A DNA stretch of 64,000 nt from Bacillota bacterium (GTDB lineage Bacteria > Bacillota > Clostridia > TANB77 > CAG-465), in NCBI GenBank assembly GCA_023410645.1, contig JAEYPQ010000040.1, forward strand, positions 1 to 64,000. Reading direction: 5' to 3'. Each line of letters opens with the position of its first letter. The stretch's first letter is position 1. A program made the position numbers and the translations under genes. Of this stretch, positions 16,639-23,848 are shown piece after piece. The notes under the pieces were generated by a model. That model was not told where the DNA came from and made no database searches. It saw only the letters and a list, made by a program, of their open reading frames with translations.

Positions 16639-18183
16639 ATGGAATATAATTTTCTAAAATATAAAATAAAAGATTATATTGAGATTCTAGAAAAAAATAA
16701 TCAATTAATTAATGTAGTAAATTGTTATAATATTTTAGAAGAAGTTGTTGAAGATTTATCATATAATTCAAAAGAAGTTGAAAAAGGTACTTTATTTATA
16801 TGCAAGGGTTTTGAAAATAATTTTAAGGAAGAATATTTAATTGAAGCAATAAGATTTGGTGCACTTGCTTATGTAAGTCAAACAAAATATGATATTAATT
16901 CACCTTGTATTATAGTAAAGGATTCATATATAGCACTTAGTATATTAAGCAATCTATACTATAATAATCCAGAAAAAGATTTAAATATAATTGGGATAAC
17001 TGGAACAAAAGGAAAATCTACAACTTCTGAATATCTTAAATGTATACTAGATGAATATTTAAAATCATTAAATAAAAAAGATACTGCAATAATATCATCA
17101 ATCGATACTTATGATGGAATTGAAAAATTTAAATCACATATTACTACACCTGAATCTTTAGATATATATAGACATTTATATAACGCAAAGATCAGTAATA
17201 TTCAGAATGTTATTATGGAAATTTCATCTCAAGCTTTGAAGTTTGGCAGAGTCTATTCACTTAATTTTAATATTGGTGTATTCCTTAATATATCCGAAGA
17301 TCATGTAAGTAATATAGAACACGCAGATTTTGAAGATTATTTTTCATCAAAGCTAAAATTATTTGAAAAAACAAAAGTAGCTTGTATAAATATGGATAGT
17401 TATAATTATGATAGAATAAAAAGAGTTGCCGAAGAATCGAATAACAAAATTGTAACATTTTCTTGTAAAAATAAAGTAGCTGATATATTTGCATATGATA
17501 TAATAAAAGATAAAAATAATATTAAATTTAAGGTTAGAACACCAAATTATAATAAAGAATTTATTTTAACTATGCCTGGTCTATTTAATATAGAAAATGC
17601 ACTTGCAGCAATTTCAGTATCATATATTATGAATATTCCAGAAGTACATATATATAATGGTCTTGCTAAAGCAAAATCTAGTGGAAGGATGGAAATATAT
17701 AGTTCAAAAGATGAAAAAATAGTTTCAATTGTTGATTATGCACATAATAAATTATCTTTTGAAAAAATATATGAGACTGTAAAAAAGGAGTATCCAGATA
17801 GGAAAGTAGTAACAATATTTGGATGCCCGGGTAAAAAAGCATATATAAGAAGAAGGGATTTAGGATTACTTTCTGGTAAAAATTCGGATATTATATATCT
17901 TACAGCTGATGATCCAAGTTATGAAAACATATATGATATATGTAAAGAAGTTTCAGATTATGTAGAGGAGTATACTGCAAATTACCAAATTATAGAAGAT
18001 AGGGAAGAAGCAATAAAAAAAGCTGTTTATGATGCAGTAAAATGTGATGAAAGGTCAATAATATTGATACTTGGTAAAGGTAGTGAAACAACTCAAAAAA
18101 TTGGATCAGAATTTGTAAACTATATAGGAGATGCTACAATTGTAAAGTTAGAATTATCATTATATGATAGTAAATATAATTAG
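16639..18183 (+). CDS. murE: UDP-N-acetylmuramyl-tripeptide synthetase (MurE-type Mur ligase)
   Basis: MurE adds the third amino acid to UDP-MurNAc-Ala-Glu in the cytoplasm. The 514-residue protein has the N-terminal domain (LSYNSKEVEKGTLFICKG), the ATP-binding GITGTKGKSTTSEYL near residue 117, TTPESLDIYRHL, MEISSQAL, the Mur glycine motif MPGLFNIENALAAISV and the C-terminal domain with GCPGKKAYIRRRDLG. The amino-acid-selecting motif, DNPR in diaminopimelate enzymes, reads DDPS here (LTADDPSYENIYDI). The missing Arg argues against meso-diaminopimelate and for lysine, ornithine or another residue (inference). It is transcribed alone, away from the division-wall cluster. Confidence 0.88.
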   Translation: MEYNFLKYKIKDYIEILEKNNQLINVVNCYNILEEVVEDLSYNSKEVEKGTLFICKGFENNFKEEYLIEAIRFGALAYVSQTKYDINSPCIIVKDSYIALSILSNLYYNNPEKDLNIIGITGTKGKSTTSEYLKCILDEYLKSLNKKDTAIISSIDTYDGIEKFKSHITTPESLDIYRHLYNAKISNIQNVIMEISSQALKFGRVYSLNFNIGVFLNISEDHVSNIEHADFEDYFSSKLKLFEKTKVACINMDSYNYDRIKRVAEESNNKIVTFSCKNKVADIFAYDIIKDKNNIKFKVRTPNYNKEFILTMPGLFNIENALAAISVSYIMNIPEVHIYNGLAKAKSSGRMEIYSSKDEKIVSIVDYAHNKLSFEKIYETVKKEYPDRKVVTIFGCPGKKAYIRRRDLGLLSGKNSDIIYLTADDPSYENIYDICKEVSDYVEEYTANYQIIEDREEAIKKAVYDAVKCDERSIILILGKGSETTQKIGSEFVNYIGDATIVKLELSLYDSKYN

Positions 18184-18188
18184 TAAAG

Positions 18189-18220
18189 AGGCAAATTCAA
18201 TCTATGAATTTGTCTTTTTT
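18189..18220 (+). terminator. Terminator of the murE-like gene
   Basis: GGCAAATTCA pairs with TGAATTTGTC (one G-T pair), followed by seven T. Confidence 0.88.
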
Positions 18221-18233
18221 TATTTAGCTATGC

Positions 18234-18262
18234 TTGAATATATGTTCTTTTTTTGATATAAT
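18234..18262 (+). promoter_or_regulatory. Sigma-A promoter of recG
   Basis: TTGAAT and a perfect TATAAT are 17 bases apart, and the recG start is about 17 bases after the -10. Confidence 0.65.
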
Positions 18263-18278
18263 TTCCATAGGTGATAAA

Positions 18279-20339
18279 ATGGAAACAAATAACTACTTAG
18301 ATACAAACATACAATATATTAAAGGGGTGGGACCTAGTAAAGCGGAACTCTTAAATAAACTTGGACTATATAAAATAAGGGATTTATTAGAATATTTTCC
18401 TCGTTCGTATGAAGATAGGACAAAGCTTTTAAAAATCTCTGATTTTGTATCTGGTGAAAGTGCACTTTTTATAGCAGAAATAAGTGGAATCGTAAAGGTG
18501 CAAAGAATTAGGAAAAATCTTAATATCTGTACTACTTTTGCAAGTGATGGGGATGATGAATGTAAGTTAACTTTTTTTAATCAAATATATATTAAAGATA
18601 GGTTAAAGATGGGAAATTCATATTTATTTTATGGCAAGGTAAGTTTAGATAGAGGAATGTTTAATGTAGAAAATCCTGTAATATATAATATAAGTGATTT
18701 AGATAAAATTCAAGGTATATATCCAATTTATACCTTAACGTCTGGAATTACACAAAATTATCTTTTTAAAATAATATCACAAATATATGAAAATAAACCA
18801 CTTGTTCCTGAAATTTTTGATACAGAGTTTAGGAAGAAATATGATTTATGTGAGATAAATTATGCAATGCAAAATGTACATTTTCCAAAAGATTTTAGAA
18901 CAGTTGATATTGCAAGAAATAGAATAATTTTTGAAGAATTATTTTTATTACAACTTGCTCTTATGTCTATAAAAAATAGTAGTTTAAATGAAAAGAAAAC
19001 AAATAAGTTTGAAAATATAGATTTAAAACCCTTTTTAGACTTGTTGCCATTTAAACTTACAAATGCACAGTCAAGAGTTGTAGAAGAAATAAGAGGAGAT
19101 CTAACAAGTGATAGAATAATGAATAGATTGGTACAGGGAGACGTAGGTAGTGGAAAGACTATGGTCGCGGCTTGTGCTATGTATATAGCTGTAAAGAATG
19201 GTTATCAATCAGCTCTTATGGCACCTACGACTATACTTGCAAATCAACATTATGATGAACTAAGTAAGTATTTTGAAAAATTAGATATAAAATGTGAAAT
19301 AATTACATCAAGTACAACTAAAAAAAATAAAGAAAGAATAGTTGAAAGGCTAAAAAATAAAGAAATAGATATAATTATTGGGACACATTCTTTAATTGAA
19401 GATAATATTGAATTCAATAATCTTGGACTTGTTATCACTGATGAACAGCATAGATTTGGTGTAAAACAAAGATTAAAGTTATCAAATAAAGGAAATATTG
19501 CAGATACACTTGTAATGACTGCAACACCAATACCAAGGAGTTTAGCTATAATGCTTTATGGTGATCTTGATTTATCAATAATAGATGAATTACCACCAGG
19601 GAGAACACCTATAAAAACTTATGTTGTTACAGATAGTTATGAAGAAAGAGTAAATAATTTTATAAAAAAACAAATTAGAGAGGGAAGACAAGTATATGTT
19701 GTATGCCCACTTGTTGAAGAAAATGAAGAATTAGATTTAAAATCTGTACAAGAAGTTTATGAACGATATAAGAATGAAGTATTTACTGAATTTGAAGTTG
19801 GTTATTTACATGGAAAAATGAAAAATAAAGAAAAAGATGAAATAATGAGTAATTTCAAGGAAAATAAGATTAACATACTTGTTTCAACAACTGTAATAGA
19901 AGTTGGAATTAGTGTAAGTAATGCAACCATTATGATTATTGAGAATGCTGATAGATTTGGACTTGCAGCACTTCACCAATTAAGAGGAAGAGTAGGTAGG
20001 GGAAGTTTCGAATCTTTTTGTATATTAAAAAGTAATAATAAATCAGATAAGTCAAGACAAAGACTAAAAATTATGGAAAAGAGTAATAATGGTTTTGAAA
20101 TTGCAGAAAAAGATCTTGAACTTAGAGGTCCAGGTGATTTCTTTGGAATAAGGCAATCAGGTCTACCAGAATTTAAACTTGCTAATTTATTAAAGGATGT
20201 AAAAATTCTAAAGGATACTCAACAAGCTGCAAAAAATGTAATTGAAAATGATAGATATCTTCAAAAGTCAGAAAATAACGAATTAAGAAAAGTTTTAATT
20301 GAAAAATTTGGCGAACAAATGAAAATTATTGGGACTTAG
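18279..20339 (+). CDS. recG: ATP-dependent DNA helicase RecG
   Basis: RecG remodels stalled replication forks and Holliday junctions. The 686-residue protein has the N-terminal wedge/OB region (IKGVGPSKAELLNKLGLYKIRDLLEYFPRSYEDR) and the helicase motifs RLVQGDVGSGKTMVA (Walker A), DEQHRFGVKQR (DEQH box), MTATPIPRSL, and the C-terminal motifs STTVIEVGISVSNATIMIIENADRFGLAALHQLRGRVGRG. I start at 18279, with AGGTGA upstream; an upstream in-frame start falls in the promoter. It shares a bidirectional terminator with the minus-strand genes beyond. Confidence 0.97.
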   Translation: METNNYLDTNIQYIKGVGPSKAELLNKLGLYKIRDLLEYFPRSYEDRTKLLKISDFVSGESALFIAEISGIVKVQRIRKNLNICTTFASDGDDECKLTFFNQIYIKDRLKMGNSYLFYGKVSLDRGMFNVENPVIYNISDLDKIQGIYPIYTLTSGITQNYLFKIISQIYENKPLVPEIFDTEFRKKYDLCEINYAMQNVHFPKDFRTVDIARNRIIFEELFLLQLALMSIKNSSLNEKKTNKFENIDLKPFLDLLPFKLTNAQSRVVEEIRGDLTSDRIMNRLVQGDVGSGKTMVAACAMYIAVKNGYQSALMAPTTILANQHYDELSKYFEKLDIKCEIITSSTTKKNKERIVERLKNKEIDIIIGTHSLIEDNIEFNNLGLVITDEQHRFGVKQRLKLSNKGNIADTLVMTATPIPRSLAIMLYGDLDLSIIDELPPGRTPIKTYVVTDSYEERVNNFIKKQIREGRQVYVVCPLVEENEELDLKSVQEVYERYKNEVFTEFEVGYLHGKMKNKEKDEIMSNFKENKINILVSTTVIEVGISVSNATIMIIENADRFGLAALHQLRGRVGRGSFESFCILKSNNKSDKSRQRLKIMEKSNNGFEIAEKDLELRGPGDFFGIRQSGLPEFKLANLLKDVKILKDTQQAAKNVIENDRYLQKSENNELRKVLIEKFGEQMKIIGT

Positions 20340-20372
20340 ATTTAAGTATTTTTCAAAATATGAATAAGTATA

Positions 20373-20408
20373 AAAACAGTTGGTATTTTTATTATGCCAA
20401 CTGTTTTT
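20373..20408. terminator. Bidirectional terminator between recG and the minus-strand operon
   Basis: AAAAACAGTTGGTAT pairs with ATGCCAACTGTTTTT, with A runs on the left and T runs on the right, so it can serve both strands. Confidence 0.85.
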
Positions 20409-20419
20409 ATATAACTATT

Positions 20420-20992
20420 TTAAACTATCTTTGAACTTAGTACATTTCCAATTGCAAGTAATATGAAAACAAAGAAAAACATTGCGGAAAATGTAAATAA
20501 ACTTGATACAAATGCATTTACATAAGTTAAATTATTTGGTCTATCATCTATTTTAAGATAAGTTTCATCATTAATATCTGGTTTAGGTGGGTTAGTATAT
20601 TTTTTAAAAATATTTCTAAAAAAGCCGCTTATTTTTAAATAGTTTATATTTACTGTAAAATATGAAAATGATTGAAGTACTATTCCAAGAATGCAATAAA
20701 TAATAGTAATAGCTATAATAGTAGATTTACTTACATCAATATTATTTGATTTAATAAGAACATCAAAATATAGAGTAATTAAATCAATATTTAATAGTCT
20801 ACTTAACGTCATATACCAAGCAAAAACCATTAATATAAATATTAGAATTGTAAGTAAACTTGGTATGACCAAATATTTATTATCATATTTATACTTCGTT
20901 GTTAGTAAAAGAACAGCTTTTATGATTGTACATGTAAAAACAAAAAGTATTAATACAAAAAATAAAATCAATAAAAATATAAAAAAAATCAT
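20420..20992 (-). CDS. Unknown four-span membrane protein
   Basis: I do not recognise a family. The 190 residues hold four hydrophobic spans (about residues 1-30, 41-67, 90-114 and 157-185) and a charged cytoplasmic-type loop between the third and fourth (FKKYTNPPKPDINDETYLKIDDRPNN). It starts 12 bases after the stop of the glycosyltransferase gene on the same strand, so the two form an operon, and a role in the membrane glycolipid path is possible but unproven. Confidence 0.7.
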   Translation of the reverse strand: MIFFIFLLILFFVLILFVFTCTIIKAVLLLTTKYKYDNKYLVIPSLLTILIFILMVFAWYMTLSRLLNIDLITLYFDVLIKSNNIDVSKSTIIAITIIYCILGIVLQSFSYFTVNINYLKISGFFRNIFKKYTNPPKPDINDETYLKIDDRPNNLTYVNAFVSSLFTFSAMFFFVFILLAIGNVLSSKIV

Positions 20993-21004
20993 ATATTATT
21001 ACCT

Positions 21005-22291
21005 CTACTTTTTTAATCTTGTAAGTCGTAATAATCCATCAGTTATCCTTTTATATATATTCTTGTTATGTTCATTTATTTCTTCTTTTGAAGTAAAATC
21101 TTTTTTTATTTTGTAATTTTCTATAACTTCTTTATAAACCATTTCTAGTTTATCTCCAAATTCATCTGAAGAATATTGCTCTGCAGTAATATATCCGTTT
21201 TCAGCTAATTTTTCTTTTAAAGAATCATTAGTAAGAATAGAAAGTATTGCTTTTGAAAATTCTGAATCATGTTTTACTAATATTCCATTTTTTCCATTTT
21301 CAATGAATTCAGAAAGATTAGGAGCATATTTTGCAACAATTGGCACTTTGGCAGCCATTGCTTCGATAAAAGTTAATCCCTGTGTTTCAGTAAGAGAAGC
21401 ATTTACAAATACATCACCTAAATTATAGTATTTTGGAACATCAATCCATGGAACTTTTCCAGTAAAGATTACTTTATTAGATATATTTAATTTTTTTGCT
21501 AAATCTTGAAGTCCATCTTTCGAAGGTCCGTCACCAACAATTAAAAATTTTACATTAGGCATTGATGAAAATAAAGAAGGTAGGTTATTCATAACAACAT
21601 CTATGCTTTTTTCATCACCAAGTCTTCCTAAAAATAAAATTACCTTTTCATCTTTTGATATTCCAAGAGATTCTTTTAAAGAGTTTTTTTGCTCTATAGT
21701 AAAATTAGATCTATTAAATGGAACAATATCAATTCCAGTCGGTATAACATAAATAGGTTTATTCTTAATTTTACATTTATATTTTAAATATTTTTCAGTT
21801 TTCTTTGATGGAGTAATAATACATTCAGCCTTTGTCATAAAGTTTTTTGATATTGTTCTAGCAAATCTTTTTGGATATATATTTCTTGTACCTTTTATTG
21901 GAATTATATAGTGAATATAATCTTCCCACATTGTATGATAAGTATGTATAAAAGGTATATCAAATTTCCTAGATATAATTTTACCAAATAAACCAAGTGA
22001 AAATTCAGATTGAGTATGTACAATATCAAGTCCAATTTCTTTTATTTTTTTTGCAATATCTCTTGAATAAAAAGTAGCAAGTCTGTTTTTGTATTGTCTT
22101 GCTACGATGAGAGGCATACTCATTAACATGTATAAATTTTGGTTTTCATTTGGACTTGTTGTTGATCTTGATGGAGCAAAAACATACACTTCATGTCCAC
22201 GCTTTTTCATTTCTTGTTCAAGCATATTAATTGATGTTACTACTCCACTAGTAACGGGGTTATATGCATCTGTAAAAATACCAATTTTCAT
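21005..22291 (-). CDS. Glycosyltransferase family 4 (diacylglycerol glucosyltransferase-like)
   Basis: The 428-residue protein has the GT4 GT-B fold: N-terminal MKIGIFTDAYNPVTSGVVTSI with a glycine-rich acceptor loop, HTQSEFSLGLFG and HTYHTMWEDYIHY, then the C-terminal donor-binding half with VILFLGRLGDEKSID, VGDGPSKDGL, FVNASLTETQGLTFIEAMAAKVPIVA (E-x7-E-like motif). This pattern resembles 1,2-diacylglycerol 3-glucosyltransferases that make membrane glucolipids; the exact acceptor is inferred. GGAGC precedes the start. The companion membrane gene follows. Confidence 0.85.
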   Translation of the reverse strand: MKIGIFTDAYNPVTSGVVTSINMLEQEMKKRGHEVYVFAPSRSTTSPNENQNLYMLMSMPLIVARQYKNRLATFYSRDIAKKIKEIGLDIVHTQSEFSLGLFGKIISRKFDIPFIHTYHTMWEDYIHYIIPIKGTRNIYPKRFARTISKNFMTKAECIITPSKKTEKYLKYKCKIKNKPIYVIPTGIDIVPFNRSNFTIEQKNSLKESLGISKDEKVILFLGRLGDEKSIDVVMNNLPSLFSSMPNVKFLIVGDGPSKDGLQDLAKKLNISNKVIFTGKVPWIDVPKYYNLGDVFVNASLTETQGLTFIEAMAAKVPIVAKYAPNLSEFIENGKNGILVKHDSEFSKAILSILTNDSLKEKLAENGYITAEQYSSDEFGDKLEMVYKEVIENYKIKKDFTSKEEINEHNKNIYKRITDGLLRLTRLKK

Positions 22292-22341
22292 AAAAACACA
22301 GCTCCTTAATTTGTTTAGGTATTATTTATTAAACTCTAGTT

Positions 22342-22370
22342 ATTATATATTAAAAAAAAATAAAAGTCAA
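22342..22370 (-). promoter_or_regulatory. Sigma-A promoter of the GT4 operon (minus strand)
   Basis: On the minus strand TTGACT (22370-22365) and TATAAT (22347-22342) are 17 bases apart. Confidence 0.65.
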
Positions 22371-22410
22371 GAAATATACAAATTCGTGGTAATATTAAAA
22401 AAATTATTTA

Positions 22411-22439
22411 TTGACAAAATACTATTTATAATGTATTAT
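22411..22439 (+). promoter_or_regulatory. Sigma-A promoter of the HD-GNAT pair
   Basis: A perfect TTGACA and TATTAT are 17 bases apart; it is divergent from the GT4 promoter about 40 bases away. Confidence 0.7.
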
Positions 22440-22477
22440 ATGTTTATATATAAAAAACATATAAAGGAGATAGAATA

Positions 22478-23104
22478 ATGTATCCAGATAAAAATGAAGC
22501 ACATGACATTTTAGAAGAAGCATCTAAATTAAATCCAGGTAAATGGGTAACACATTCAGAGAATGTTGCAAATGTTGCAAGTATATTGGCAGGAGCATTA
22601 GGTCTTGATAAAGACAAAGCATATATCTTCGGTTTGTTACATGATATAGGAAGAAGAGTTGGTGTCACAGGGACAAGGCATATAATTGATGGATATAACT
22701 ATTTAAAAGACCTTGGCTATGAAGAGGTAGGAAGATATTGCCTTACTCATTCATATTTTGTAAAAGATATACAAAATATTATGGGGAAATGGGATTTTAC
22801 TACTGATGAAGAAATATTTATAAATAAATATTTGAAAAATACTGAGTATGATATGTATGATAAAATAGTACAGATCGCTGATTGTATGACCTTGCCTGAG
22901 GGTGTGACATTAATTGAAAGAAGATTAATAGATGTTTATATTAGACATGGGGTTAATGAACATACCATTGATAATTGGAATGCTGTATACAGAACACAAA
23001 TAGAAATAGAGAATAAGTTAGGATATAGCATATATAAATTGTTTCCAGCAATAAAAGAGACATTTGACAGTAAATTGATAAAAGATGTACTAATTATAGA
23101 ATAA
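22478..23104 (+). CDS. HD domain hydrolase (paralogue 1)
   Basis: The 208-residue protein carries the HD metal site: WVTHSENVANVA, then GLLHDIGRRVG near residue 55, RHIIDGYNYLKDLGY, LTHSYF, and QIADCMTLPEG. It resembles the stand-alone HD phosphohydrolases often annotated as HDIG proteins; substrate unknown. A second HD protein at 27450-28031 follows the same plan (HDIG, NGYNLLKELGY, LTHSYL, YDLFPDI), so the two are paralogues. AAGGAGA precedes the ATG. A GNAT acetyltransferase follows 21 bases later. Confidence 0.82.
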   Translation: MYPDKNEAHDILEEASKLNPGKWVTHSENVANVASILAGALGLDKDKAYIFGLLHDIGRRVGVTGTRHIIDGYNYLKDLGYEEVGRYCLTHSYFVKDIQNIMGKWDFTTDEEIFINKYLKNTEYDMYDKIVQIADCMTLPEGVTLIERRLIDVYIRHGVNEHTIDNWNAVYRTQIEIENKLGYSIYKLFPAIKETFDSKLIKDVLIIE

Positions 23105-23125
23105 ATATTGAAAGGTAATTAATAT

Positions 23126-23563
23126 ATGGAAGAAAAAATTAAATTAATAAAAGAAGAAAATGATTTTTTTAGGGAATGGATAATAAAAGAATGGAAACAC
23201 CATAATACTGTAGATCAAATATATAAATTAAAAATAATAGATTCAAAAGAACTAAAGTTTGAAGAAAATGAACAATATTACAAAATAATGTATGAAGAAA
23301 TTATGGTTGGTTTTATTGGTATAAAAGTATATGATAAAGAAATATACTTATATAGATTTTATGTAGATGAAGAATATAGAAATAAAGGTATTGGGACTAT
23401 CGTATTAAATAAAATAATAAATATAGCAAAAAGTGATAATAAAGATATGACTTTGGAAGTTATAGGAGATAATATTGCAATAGATTTATATGAAAGATTT
23501 GGTTTTAAAACACATTATAAAAGAATGGTTCTAAAAATAAATAATAATTTATATAGTAATTAA
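23126..23563 (+). CDS. GNAT family N-acetyltransferase
   Basis: The 145-residue protein has the GNAT acetyl-CoA site: FYVDEEYRNKGIGTIVLNKIINIA (motif A, R-x-x-G-x-G) and a C-terminal DLYERFGFKTHYKRMVL (motif B). The N-terminal third differs from common GNATs. The acceptor cannot be told. It is probably co-transcribed with the HD gene. Confidence 0.85.
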   Translation: MEEKIKLIKEENDFFREWIIKEWKHHNTVDQIYKLKIIDSKELKFEENEQYYKIMYEEIMVGFIGIKVYDKEIYLYRFYVDEEYRNKGIGTIVLNKIINIAKSDNKDMTLEVIGDNIAIDLYERFGFKTHYKRMVLKINNNLYSN

Positions 23564-23585
23564 AAAAAATTTAAAAGATCAATAT

Positions 23586-23625
23586 AAAAAAGTATTTATA
23601 GTGAAAAACTATAGATACTTTTTTA
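23586..23625 (+). terminator. Terminator of the HD-GNAT pair
   Basis: AAAAAAGTAT-T-TATAGT pairs with ACTATA-G-ATACTTTTTT around a short loop; T residues follow. The 285 bases between this gene and the next otherwise hold only very AT-rich sequence, the promoter and the inverted repeat listed next. Confidence 0.8.
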
Positions 23626-23763
23626 ATATATTTAAAAATTATATTAACATTATTTAGTTATTTGTATAAATTAGAAGGTTTATTGTAAAAATAATATTAG
23701 AAATTTTACATAATATTTTATTATTAAACTTTATTATTAAATTTTATTTTTTTGTAAAAAACA

Positions 23764-23792
23764 TTGAAAAAAGTTATTAAAAAATATATAAT
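23764..23792 (+). promoter_or_regulatory. Sigma-A promoter of the pilin-like lectin protein
   Basis: TTGAAA and a perfect TATAAT are 17 bases apart. Confidence 0.65.
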
Positions 23793-23801
23793 ATATTGTG
23801 T

Positions 23802-23826
23802 ATATATACTAACTGGTAGTATATAT
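23802..23826 (+). promoter_or_regulatory. Inverted repeat at the transcript start (operator or 5' hairpin)
   Basis: ATATATACTA and TAGTATATAT are perfect inverted arms around ACTGG. The repeat begins about 10 bases after the -10 box, close to the expected transcript start, and ends about 11 bases before the AGGAGG site. It could be an operator or a stabilising 5' hairpin. Confidence 0.55.
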
Positions 23827-23848
23827 TTTTAAAAAATAGGAGGCGTAT

